This document shows positions 1 to 5,645 of a DNA stretch of 6,634 nucleotides, in pieces. This stretch comes from Candidatus Bathyarchaeota archaeon. GTDB lineage: Archaea; Thermoproteota; Bathyarchaeia; Bathyarchaeales; Bathycorpusculaceae. A model generated the notes under the pieces. The model searched no databases and was not told the origin of the DNA. It worked only from the letters and a program-made list of their open reading frames with translations. Location of the stretch: positions 1-6,634 of the forward strand of contig JAOZHM010000150.1 in NCBI GenBank assembly GCA_026014845.1, written 5' to 3'. Made by a program: the position numbers and the translations under genes. How positions within the stretch are numbered: the stretch's first letter is position 1; the number at the start of each line of letters is the position of its first letter.

Positions 1-1048
1 AGAGAACCTCTTTGATTCCCTCAACATCCCATTCACCCATGTGACCGATGCGGAAGGTTTGTTCAGCTAATTTGCCATAACCGTTGGAAATCATGAAATG
101 TCTTTCTGCCAGTTTCTCATTTAATTCTTTCACGCTTTTTCCTAAAGTGTTTTTGACGCAGGTAACTGTGACTGATTCGTATCCTGGTTCTGCAAACAAC
201 GCGAAATGTTTCATTGCCCATTCCCGTGTGTATTCCGCCATGGCTTTGTGCCTCTGATACACGCATTCAGGTGTTTCCTCCAGCAATAAATCCATTCGTT
301 TGTCAAGTGCATACAGAAGCGGGATGTTTGGAGTGAACGGTGTCTGATGCTTTCTCGCGTAATAATCTAAAAGGCGAGCCAGATTTGTGTACATGCCTCG
401 GTTAGGCACTTCCCTAGCCCTTTCTAAGGCTCTATCGCTTACGATTCCTACTGCTAACCCTGGAGGCAAAGCAAAACACTTTTGTGTCGAAGCAAAGATG
501 ACGTCGCAGCCAATTTCTGACGGCAATGTTTTGTCGCCTACCATTCCGGAAATGCTGTCAATTGCAAGCATTACGTTGGGGTAGTTGCTTCTCATCATTT
601 TTCCAATCTCGTATATTGGGTTTCGTACTCCAGTTGACGTTTCGTTGTGGCAAATAGCCAGCGTGTCATATTCTCCTGAACCAAGTTTCTCCACGATCAT
701 ATCTGGCTTAACCGCTTTCCCCCACTCTACTTCGAGAAAGTCAACTTTTTTACCGCAAGCTTGTATAGCTTTTCCAAATCTTTCTGAGAAGGCTCCGTTG
801 GCGCAAGCGAGGGCTTTCTCCTTTACAATGCTTCTGCCAACTATGTCGAACCACAGTGTTCCCGAGGACGTAGTAACAGTGGCTTTGTAGTTGTCTGGCA
901 ACCGAAAGAATTCATTCAGTTTCTTTATGATTCCTGTATATAACTCTGCAAACTCTTTGCCTCGATGCCCAATCAGAAAACGGGCTTGTTCACGGAGCAT
1001 TTCTGCGCTTACTTCGGTTGGTCCAGGTATCAAGAGTCTTTTATGCAT
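1..1048 (-). CDS. Class V PLP-dependent aminotransferase (serine/alanine-glyoxylate type), 3' end cut by window
   Basis: The first 349 codons are visible; the C-terminus runs off the left edge (the family is usually about 360-390 aa, so roughly 15-40 residues are missing). Seen directly: an N-terminal PGPTEV (residues 8-13), GHR at 27-29, an SSGT phosphate-binding turn (61-64), HNETSTG at 134-140, the PLP-ring Asp164 in AIDSISG, the Schiff-base Lys190 in STQK, and Arg333 in FRIGHMG, the probable substrate-carboxylate Arg. Fold-type I class V aminotransferases of this kind move an amino group between serine or alanine and glyoxylate or pyruvate in the cytoplasm, using PLP. It lies 94 nt downstream of a hydroxypyruvate/glyoxylate reductase, which favours serine to hydroxypyruvate conversion. 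Alternative: a broad-specificity phosphoserine aminotransferase such as methanococcal MJ0959, which belongs to the same class. The ATG at 1046-1048 is chosen because AAGGTGGAG precedes it and the PGPT motif follows at the usual distance. Family is certain; substrate is inferred. Confidence 0.9.
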   Translation of the reverse strand, partial: MHKRLLIPGPTEVSAEMLREQARFLIGHRGKEFAELYTGIIKKLNEFFRLPDNYKATVTTSSGTLWFDIVGRSIVKEKALACANGAFSERFGKAIQACGKKVDFLEVEWGKAVKPDMIVEKLGSGEYDTLAICHNETSTGVRNPIYEIGKMMRSNYPNVMLAIDSISGMVGDKTLPSEIGCDVIFASTQKCFALPPGLAVGIVSDRALERAREVPNRGMYTNLARLLDYYARKHQTPFTPNIPLLYALDKRMDLLLEETPECVYQRHKAMAEYTREWAMKHFALFAEPGYESVTVTCVKNTLGKSVKELNEKLAERHFMISNGYGKLAEQTFRIGHMGEWDVEGIKEVL

Positions 1049-1050
1049 TT

Positions 1051-1069
1051 TCTCCACCTTTTATGGAGA
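1051..1069 (-). other. Small inverted repeat overlapping the aminotransferase Shine-Dalgarno
   Basis: TCTCCA at 1051-1056 and TGGAGA at 1064-1069 (plus strand) are perfect 6-bp inverted arms around a 7-nt loop. In the minus-strand mRNA this would form a short hairpin ending 2 nt before the ATG, pairing the GGAG part of the ribosome binding site and leaving AAGG in the loop. It could damp translation initiation. With only 6 bp, chance is a real possibility. Confidence 0.3.
1052..1060 (-). promoter_or_regulatory. Ribosome binding site of the aminotransferase gene
   Basis: The minus strand reads AAGGTGGAG just before the ATG at 1048. The AGGTG part lies 6 nt from the start codon and the GGAG part 3 nt from it, and both match the 16S anti-SD. 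It supports the chosen start. Part of it is the 3' arm of a small inverted repeat. Confidence 0.6.
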
Positions 1070-1087
1070 GCATTTAGAGGAAATATG

Positions 1088-1095
1088 ATATTTAA
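1088..1095 (-). promoter_or_regulatory. Putative archaeal TATA box for the aminotransferase gene
   Basis: The minus strand reads GGTTAAATATC, with TTAAATAT at the indicated positions, in the 94-bp gap between the reductase and aminotransferase genes. Transcription starting about 25 bp downstream would begin near 1066, giving a leader of about 18 nt with the Shine-Dalgarno in it. The gap and this box suggest the aminotransferase can be transcribed independently of the reductase. The assignment is by eye only. Confidence 0.4.
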
Positions 1096-1142
1096 CCATT
1101 TACACACGTTTTTTCATGTTCGATGTTCTAAAGATCAGAATT

Positions 1143-2138
1143 TTAGCTTGGCTTTCGAATTTTTAGAACTTCTCGGTTTACCAGATTCGGCGGGATTCTT
1201 CCCTCAAAGAATGCTGTTAGGTTTTCGGCAACCATCTCAGCCATTCTGGAACGAGTCTCGTGGCTACTGCTTGATATGTGCGGAGCAGCGACAACATTGT
1301 CAAGACTCAGCAATGGATCATTTACAGGTGTAGGTTCTTGCTCAAAAACGTCTAATCCAGCCCCTGCAATCCATTCTTCTTTCAACGCTCGGTAAAGTGC
1401 CTTCTCATCTATTACTGCGCCTCTTGAATTATTTATGAGGTAAGCTGTCTTTTTCATAAGCCTGAGCTTTTCCTCGTTTATCATATGATAGGTCTGCTTC
1501 GTCAAGGGAACGTGGATACTGATGAAGTTTGATTTCTTAAAAAGCGTATCTAGGTCCACGTTTTTCGCGCCTAATTCCTTCTCTAACTCGGGTCTGGAAA
1601 CAACATCATAGTAGAGTATTTTCATGTTGAAACCTTTCGCTCTCTTCGCAACAGAGGAACCTATTCGTCCAGCACCAACTATGCCTATTGTTGCACCATG
1701 AACGTCTCTGCCTAACAACATGCTCGGGTGCCAGCTAACCTTCCATTTTCCAGTTCTCACGTATCTGTCTGCTTCAACAACACGCCTTGCAACAGCCATC
1801 AAAAGTGCCCAAGCAAAATCCGCAGTGGTTTCGGTTAACACTTCAGGCGTGTTTGTCACATATATGCCTCTTTTCGTGGCCAGTTTCACGTCTATGTTAT
1901 CGAAGCCAACTGCCATCTGAGCAACAATCTTCAATCTAGGTGCCGCATCAAAAACTTCTGCGTCAATCTTGTCGGACAAAAGTGAAACAACGGCGTCAAC
2001 GTTCCTAGCTTTCTCTATTATTACTTTTTTCGGAGGAGGCCCATATTCAGGCCAGACTTCAGCGTCGAAACGCTCCCTTATCGTTTTCAGACCCCTTTCT
2101 GGGATTTCACGGGTAACATAAACTTTTGGTTTTAACAC
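1143..2138 (-). CDS. gyaR: Glyoxylate/hydroxypyruvate reductase (D-2-hydroxyacid dehydrogenase family)
   Basis: This 331-aa cytoplasmic oxidoreductase is complete and of the length typical of archaeal GyaR. It should reduce glyoxylate to glycolate and hydroxypyruvate to D-glycerate. Motifs seen: VGFDNIDV (77-84) in the substrate domain; the Rossmann turn GAGRIG (155-160) with Asp178 at the end of the second strand, which suggests NAD(H) rather than NADP(H); catalytic Arg239 in NNSRG; Glu268 in DVFEQEP; and the acid/base His287 in APHISS. It lacks the C-terminal ACT or intervening domains common in phosphoglycerate dehydrogenase, which argues against SerA. It starts at a GTG (2136-2138) preceded by GGTGA at 6-nt spacing. 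It follows the radical SAM gene by 77 nt and precedes the aminotransferase, so it may be read from its own promoter or as the tail of the upstream operon. Family is very sure; the choice between glyoxylate and hydroxypyruvate as main substrate is inferred from neighbours. Confidence 0.93.
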   Translation of the reverse strand: MLKPKVYVTREIPERGLKTIRERFDAEVWPEYGPPPKKVIIEKARNVDAVVSLLSDKIDAEVFDAAPRLKIVAQMAVGFDNIDVKLATKRGIYVTNTPEVLTETTADFAWALLMAVARRVVEADRYVRTGKWKVSWHPSMLLGRDVHGATIGIVGAGRIGSSVAKRAKGFNMKILYYDVVSRPELEKELGAKNVDLDTLFKKSNFISIHVPLTKQTYHMINEEKLRLMKKTAYLINNSRGAVIDEKALYRALKEEWIAGAGLDVFEQEPTPVNDPLLSLDNVVAAPHISSSSHETRSRMAEMVAENLTAFFEGRIPPNLVNREVLKIRKPS

Positions 2139-2144
2139 ACAAGC

Positions 2145-2149
2145 TCACC
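2145..2149 (-). promoter_or_regulatory. Ribosome binding site deciding the GTG start of gyaR
   Basis: GGTGA on the minus strand lies 6 nt upstream of the GTG at 2136-2138. No in-frame ATG gives a full-length N-terminal strand, so this site supports the GTG start. Confidence 0.5.
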
Positions 2150-2199
2150 AACACAGATTTGCGGAATTCTGTTGTTAACATTAACTTATTATGCTTATC

Positions 2200-2207
2200 C
2201 TATATGA
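2200..2207 (-). promoter_or_regulatory. Possible TATA-like element upstream of gyaR
   Basis: In the AT-rich 77-bp gap between the radical SAM stop (2216) and the gyaR start (2138) the minus strand reads TTTCATATAGG. A start about 26 bp downstream would give a leader of roughly 40 nt. The gap has no obvious oligo-T terminator on the minus strand, so read-through from the upstream operon is equally possible. A GTTAAC palindrome lies at 2174-2179 within the gap. Confidence 0.22.
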
Positions 2208-2215
2208 AACTTGAA

Positions 2216-3568
2216 TCATTGAGCTTCAGCACAAATGTACTTTTTTTCTTTCAATTCGAGTGGGCATCCTCCCCCACAAACGGATAGCAGTTGACACTTC
2301 TTGCATTTTTCAGGCCCATATTCTCTTGCCCTTATGCTTTTGCAGGTTTGATGATTCCAGATTTTTAACCACTCATCTTCAAGGATTTTTCCGACAACTG
2401 TAAAATAGCTTTGGCAAGGATAAACTTCGCCTTGGGGTCCTATGCACATGTTGATTCTAGCAGCGCTGCATGACTTAACCCCTAATCCTAGGTTGACTGG
2501 GTCAAGTTGACAGTACTGAGTGGGCGTATACCACATAAACTTCATTCCAAGTTCGCGGGCTTTTTCCTGAATTCTAGGCAAAAGTTCTTTCAATTCACCG
2601 ATTTTTAGGGCAAATTCATCGGCTATTTTCGGACCACTTCCAGAGTAGATCAAACTGTTGCACCCGAAAACTGTCACTCCTAAGTCGTGTAGAAATTCGA
2701 TTGTTTCCAAGAACCCGTCTGCATTGTGTGTGTTGAGTGTAGTGTTTGTTGTGGCGTAGATGGGTGTTGGGATCACGTTTTTTATTCCTTCTGCGGTTTC
2801 TTGCCAGCTCCCCTTAACAGACGTGATGAAGTCATGTGTAGAAGGGTCATGCGATTCAATGGTTATCTGTACGAAGTCGAGCCCAGCGTCAACAAGTTTT
2901 TGTACATATTCTTTGTCTTTTAGTCGTCTTCCATTCGTGACTAAACCTGTGACCGTTCCCTTTTCCTGTGCATAGCGTAATAGTTCTGGCAGGTCTTTGC
3001 GTAAGGTTGGTTCGCCTCCTGTGAATGTGAAGATGAAAATGCCGATGCTGTGTAGTTTCTCGATTACCTTTTTCCATTGGTCAGTGTTTAGCTCTGGAGT
3101 TTCATGTGGTCCACCTGCGTAGCAGTGGATACAGTTGTTCTGGCATCTGTAGGTTAGGGCTAAGTCCATTCGTATGGGGGCAGATAGCTCTCGCGAAAAG
3201 GGTTCTATGCGTTCAACGTCAAGAAATGATATTGGACAGACCTCTTCCGTCTGAGCTAACGTACTTATAGTATAGATCATTCGTTCGTGATATTTTTGGG
3301 CGACAGCTTTCTTAACTCGGTAAATTCGCCTAATCTTTTCGACAGATTCATCAGTTGTCATACCCATCATGAAGAAGTAGGCGTGAGCAGCAGCTGTCTC
3401 ATTGAGATACAATACCGTGTTAGCGTTGATAACCAACAAACCTGTCCCATCAGGTTCCACCCGCAACTGAAGAGCCATACCAGTGAATTCCCCCTTTCCC
3501 CGGTATGTGTACAGCCCGGCTGGAACTTTTGAAGCCCTAATCTTTCTTACCTTTTTAAAAAAACTCAC
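2216..3568 (-). CDS. Radical SAM/SPASM peptide-modifying enzyme with N-terminal PqqD-like domain
   Basis: This is a 450-aa cytoplasmic Fe-S enzyme. Residues about 40-110 resemble PqqD-type RiPP recognition domains: a short hairpin, then LNETAAAHAYFF, MGMTTDESV and a helix. The radical SAM core follows, with CxxxCxxC at Cys142/146/149 (the 4Fe-4S site that cleaves SAM), TGGEP at 183-187, and TNG at 211-213. The C-terminus is a canonical SPASM domain: Cys367-x12-Gly380-x4-Cys385, then Cys422-x2-Cys425-x5-Cys431-x3-Cys435, then Cys446, enough for two auxiliary 4Fe-4S clusters. Known members with this layout form thioether or C-C crosslinks in peptides or mature other proteins. The start is a GTG only 3 nt after the stop of the Cys-tailed membrane protein, with GGGGAGG inside that gene's last codons, so translation is coupled. 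I infer that the Cys-rich tail encoded just upstream is its substrate. Alternative: a heme-maturation or anSME-like enzyme with an unrelated target. No defects seen. Confidence 0.93.
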   Translation of the reverse strand: MSFFKKVRKIRASKVPAGLYTYRGKGEFTGMALQLRVEPDGTGLLVINANTVLYLNETAAAHAYFFMMGMTTDESVEKIRRIYRVKKAVAQKYHERMIYTISTLAQTEEVCPISFLDVERIEPFSRELSAPIRMDLALTYRCQNNCIHCYAGGPHETPELNTDQWKKVIEKLHSIGIFIFTFTGGEPTLRKDLPELLRYAQEKGTVTGLVTNGRRLKDKEYVQKLVDAGLDFVQITIESHDPSTHDFITSVKGSWQETAEGIKNVIPTPIYATTNTTLNTHNADGFLETIEFLHDLGVTVFGCNSLIYSGSGPKIADEFALKIGELKELLPRIQEKARELGMKFMWYTPTQYCQLDPVNLGLGVKSCSAARINMCIGPQGEVYPCQSYFTVVGKILEDEWLKIWNHQTCKSIRAREYGPEKCKKCQLLSVCGGGCPLELKEKKYICAEAQ

Positions 3569-3571
3569 GCC

Positions 3572-5224
3572 TTATTTCCTCCCCTCAGCAATTCCTACTC
3601 CTCCAGATGCGCACGCACAAGCGCATGAAACGCAAGCACAAACACAGGCACATGAAGCACATGCACAAACGCAACTAGCTCCATCATGCGCTGGCGCCCT
3701 CGACGTGTGTTGAGAGGGAGGTGGTGCTGGAAGTATCGAGTTTGCGAATTTTTCTATGTTAGCGACTACGTTGTTGGCTGTTTTTTCGATGGACGTTACG
3801 ATGTTGTTGGCGAATTCTGCGCCTGGAATCGTTGGAGGCGGCTTGGCAGTTGCTGGAACAGGTTTGTAGGTGGGTTTGGGATAGTAATACGTGTAGCCGT
3901 ACCAGTACCACCACCAATCTATTTCAGGTCTGAAAACCCTATCGCTGAATGCGCCTTTAGTTTGGGATTCAAAGTTTTTGTCCAGAAGCAGCCATAACAG
4001 ATTCTCATTATAAGCTTTGGACGCAATTTCTGGCGTTCCCGCCTGCCTCACCTGCTGCCACGCCTTAGCAACTATGTTTTTATAATAAGCTATTGTGTCT
4101 TGTCTACAGTAACCACGAAGTTTATCCTCAACCGTGTCACGTAACTGCATGATTGTTTCTGCAAGTTTCACTTCATCTAAAGTTCCGTTCTTTTTTATTG
4201 CTTTCAGAGAACTCTTTTCATAGTAACGTAAAGGCGTTTCATATGTTCCAGTCTCGTCCTTAAATGGTTTCATAACTTCAAGTTTCAAAGCTGGAGTTGT
4301 TGCTTTAACCCAAACCGCCTTTTTCATTAAAAGACTGTAAAGAATTTCGGTTACAATTTTGGTTGGCGGAAAATCAAGAAGATACGAGGCTTCGACGGCT
4401 GTTAATCCACGTCTCACTCCGAGAGTTTCAATTCGCAAGATGGGATTTAGGTACCCCCTCTTTCTAAACACAATGACCACAGAGCAAACGCCAATAGCTA
4501 AAACTCCAAGAACTACCCATCCAGCAATGCTCCAATCGATGCCTTTCCTCCGTACGTCATAATACTCAACGTACTCTTTAGGGAAGGAAACGCCGCAAGG
4601 AAATTTTTCATTCTCCTGCAGATTATGCTTTTCCCAATAGATTACAAGCCTATTTTCTTCATCTGGATCTTTGTATGCGTTATCCCAATCAGGGGTGCAC
4701 TTAACATTTTCTTTAGTCACTCCCTCTGGTAAAACTACGGCAAGTCTAAGCTCATCTACAGGCGCATCCCACCAGCACGGAATGAACTGCATACCAACGT
4801 TTCCCGGATTATCCTCATCCTCCCATATCATGTGTCCAACATTTGTTAACAATGTGAACCAAACACTTTGTCCAGCAGAAATAGGAGTATAGAGATTAAC
4901 ACGCACCCCGTAATATTCTCCGCTACTTGCATCTAATGTACTTAAGATACGTCCTTCTTCGTCTTTAGTCGGTCCGATCGTGAAGTCTCCTTTTGGCTGA
5001 CCCACTCTAATATAGTGGATTACTCCTTGAGTGCATGTTATTGTTATGTTGTATAGAAGGTCGATAGTTCCATCCGTCTGGTTAATCCATATTTTTGCAT
5101 ACTCATTATTTAGATAGTATTCAATGTTTTGTGCTTCAACAGGTATTGAATTGAACATGATCAGCGTGACAGATAGAACAGTTAATAAAAGGAGTGCCCT
5201 TTGAACTAGTTTTTTGGTTACCAT
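3572..5224 (-). CDS. DUF2207-like membrane-anchored protein with cysteine-rich C-terminal tail (putative radical SAM substrate)
   Basis: 550 aa. Order of parts: a signal peptide (MVTKK, hydrophobic core about 10-25, possible cleavage after VEAQ near 32); an extracytoplasmic beta-rich domain about 33-225 with two N-glycosylation sequons (Asn48, Asn59) and Cys64/150/176/210; one membrane helix about 230-253 followed by FRKRG; a cytoplasmic part starting with a winged-helix-like segment about 264-320, then helices to about 425; an aromatic cluster (436-448, seven Tyr/five Trp-rich); a Pro-rich linker; an 11-residue amphipathic repeat (471-497); and a tail with ten Cys at 518-538, ending Gly-Gly...Arg-Lys. 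The layout resembles DUF2207 membrane proteins, whose bacterial members often end in Gly-rich tails. Function is unknown. An upstream in-frame start at 5269 would add 15 residues before the signal peptide; I reject it because GAGG lies 7 nt before the ATG at 5224. The gene overlaps the zinc-ribbon gene by 7 nt and is 3 nt from the radical SAM gene. The tail should be cytoplasmic. Confidence 0.85.
   Translation of the reverse strand: MVTKKLVQRALLLLTVLSVTLIMFNSIPVEAQNIEYYLNNEYAKIWINQTDGTIDLLYNITITCTQGVIHYIRVGQPKGDFTIGPTKDEEGRILSTLDASSGEYYGVRVNLYTPISAGQSVWFTLLTNVGHMIWEDEDNPGNVGMQFIPCWWDAPVDELRLAVVLPEGVTKENVKCTPDWDNAYKDPDEENRLVIYWEKHNLQENEKFPCGVSFPKEYVEYYDVRRKGIDWSIAGWVVLGVLAIGVCSVVIVFRKRGYLNPILRIETLGVRRGLTAVEASYLLDFPPTKIVTEILYSLLMKKAVWVKATTPALKLEVMKPFKDETGTYETPLRYYEKSSLKAIKKNGTLDEVKLAETIMQLRDTVEDKLRGYCRQDTIAYYKNIVAKAWQQVRQAGTPEIASKAYNENLLWLLLDKNFESQTKGAFSDRVFRPEIDWWWYWYGYTYYYPKPTYKPVPATAKPPPTIPGAEFANNIVTSIEKTANNVVANIEKFANSILPAPPPSQHTSRAPAHDGASCVCACASCACVCACVSCACACASGGVGIAEGRK
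3578..3584 (-). promoter_or_regulatory. Ribosome binding site of the radical SAM gene, inside the preceding gene
   Basis: GGGGAGG on the minus strand sits 9 nt before the GTG at 3566-3568 and overlaps the last codons (Glu-Gly-Arg-Lys) of the Cys-tailed protein. It fixes the GTG start and indicates that the two proteins are made together. Confidence 0.65.
3611..3673 (-). other. Cys-rich tail: (Cx)3-S-(Cx)4-S-(Cx)3, putative modification site
   Basis: Residues 518-538 of the membrane protein. Cys falls at 518, 520, 522, then 525, 527, 529, 531, then 534, 536, 538; x is Ala or Val, and single Ser residues at 517, 524, 533 and 540 bracket the blocks. Ala is encoded by all four GCN codons and Cys by four TGC and six TGT, so the pattern is kept at the protein level and is not a simple nucleotide repeat expansion. 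It resembles a RiPP core peptide or a metal-binding tail. The repetitive DNA also creates a His/Gln-rich reading frame on the other strand, which is an artefact. Confidence 0.9.
3734..3814 (-). repeat. 11-residue amphipathic repeat in the linker before the Cys tail
   Basis: Residues 471-497 contain FANNIVTSIEK, then TANNVVANIEK, then a partial FANSI. Each unit has Ala-Asn-Asn, aliphatic residues and Ile-Glu-Lys. The 11-residue period suits a long amphipathic or coiled-coil helix that could lie on the membrane or pair with a partner, placing the Cys tail after a short Pro-rich break (APPPS). Confidence 0.7.
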
Positions 5225-5565
5225 TTCGGTTCCTCTGTAATTTGAAAAGCATGCCCGCAATAAGGACACTTAACTAATGGCACGCCATCCACAATCTTTA
5301 TCTGATTCATATCTATCGAGGCTGAACAATTAGGACATTTTATCGCTTGAACCTTAATCCTTCCAGGCACCTCAAGTTTCTGCACTATCTGTGTAGGTTG
5401 TCGCTTCCAAACGAAATATAACATTCCAAAGCCAGCTAGAAAAAGAAGGACACTTACCCATATTCTGATAGGTGCATATGCAGAAGCCAGAGCAAAAAGC
5501 ACTGCAAAAAACAAGAGAATTGCGGAAACGGCATACCCAACTAGTGTCTTCAGCATCATCTCCAA
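5218..5565 (-). CDS. Small two-helix membrane protein with C-terminal zinc ribbon
   Basis: 115 aa, not assigned to a named family. Two hydrophobic helices about 8-30 and 34-53 form a hairpin, followed by a basic KRQ stretch and a cytoplasmic C-terminal domain with CPNC (Cys77, Cys80) and CPYC (Cys100, Cys103) spaced like a zinc ribbon. The topology is probably both ends inside. It is the first gene of the operon; its TAA overlaps the next ATG (ATGGTAA), so it is co-translated with the Cys-tailed protein and may be a membrane partner of it or of its cytoplasmic tail. The start is uncertain: TTG at 5563-5565, or the ATGs at 5557-5559 and 5554-5556; GTGAG at 5569-5573 fits the ATG at 5559 best (9 nt), which would give 113 aa. 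Zinc binding is inferred from the four Cys; the role is unknown. Confidence 0.8.
   Translation of the reverse strand: MEMMLKTLVGYAVSAILLFFAVLFALASAYAPIRIWVSVLLFLAGFGMLYFVWKRQPTQIVQKLEVPGRIKVQAIKCPNCSASIDMNQIKIVDGVPLVKCPYCGHAFQITEEPKW
5232..5235 (-). promoter_or_regulatory. Ribosome binding site deciding the start of the Cys-tailed protein
   Basis: The minus strand reads AGAGGAA, with GAGG 7 nt upstream of the ATG at 5222-5224. It favours this start over the in-frame upstream codon at 5267-5269, and the resulting protein begins directly with a clean signal peptide. Confidence 0.6.
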
Positions 5566-5596
5566 TATCTCACATAACTATTATCTAAAATATCTC
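5564..5596 (-). repeat. Pair of 8-bp direct repeats in the operon leader
   Basis: GAGATATT occurs twice on the minus strand, at 5564-5571 and 5589-5596, 25 bp apart. One copy lies between the putative TATA box and the expected transcription start and the other overlaps the translation start. They could be a regulator's paired half-sites; in AT-rich DNA chance is also plausible. Confidence 0.25.
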
Positions 5597-5603
5597 GTTT
5601 ACA

Positions 5604-5611
5604 CATATAAA
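5604..5611. promoter_or_regulatory. TATA-like box in the 80-bp divergent intergenic region, possibly serving both directions
   Basis: The plus strand reads CATATAAA; the minus strand therefore reads TTTATATG, close to the archaeal TTTATATA consensus. For the minus-strand operon, a start about 26 bp downstream falls near 5580, a leader of about 15 nt. For the plus-strand glycerate kinase, a start near 5633 would give a leader of only about 13 nt, and that gene has no clear Shine-Dalgarno, so it may be almost leaderless. Whether one box serves both genes cannot be told from sequence alone. Confidence 0.45.
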
Positions 5612-5645
5612 TCATTAAATCCTTAGCAAATGATGGGCTAGCTGA

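Noticed and set aside
585..890. 101-aa plus-strand frame inside the aminotransferase gene
   Set aside because: Antisense shadow; the minus strand there carries the conserved HNETSTG and PLP-site motifs.
965..1333. 122-aa plus-strand frame across the aminotransferase start and the gyaR end
   Set aside because: It overlaps two confident genes on the other strand and spans their intergenic gap; its sequence has no recognisable domain.
1143..2138. Reading the dehydrogenase as phosphoglycerate dehydrogenase (SerA)
   Set aside because: At 331 aa it has no ACT domain, and its length and motifs match archaeal glyoxylate/hydroxypyruvate reductases better; SerA activity is not fully excluded.
3609..3675. 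Possible simple DNA repeat or short CRISPR-like array
   Set aside because: The regularity comes from alternating Cys and Ala/Val codons with varied third positions; there are no identical repeats with unique spacers.
3483..3713. Plus-strand frame rich in His, Ala and Gln opposite the Cys tail
   Set aside because: It is the complement of the repeated Cys-Ala codons (gca/aca on the plus strand) and runs from the radical SAM gene into the tail; no ribosome binding site or family resemblance.
5225..5269. Fifteen-residue N-terminal extension of the Cys-tailed protein
   Set aside because: It would lie wholly within the zinc-ribbon gene, put polar residues before the signal peptide and ignore the GAGG site spaced 7 nt from the ATG at 5224.
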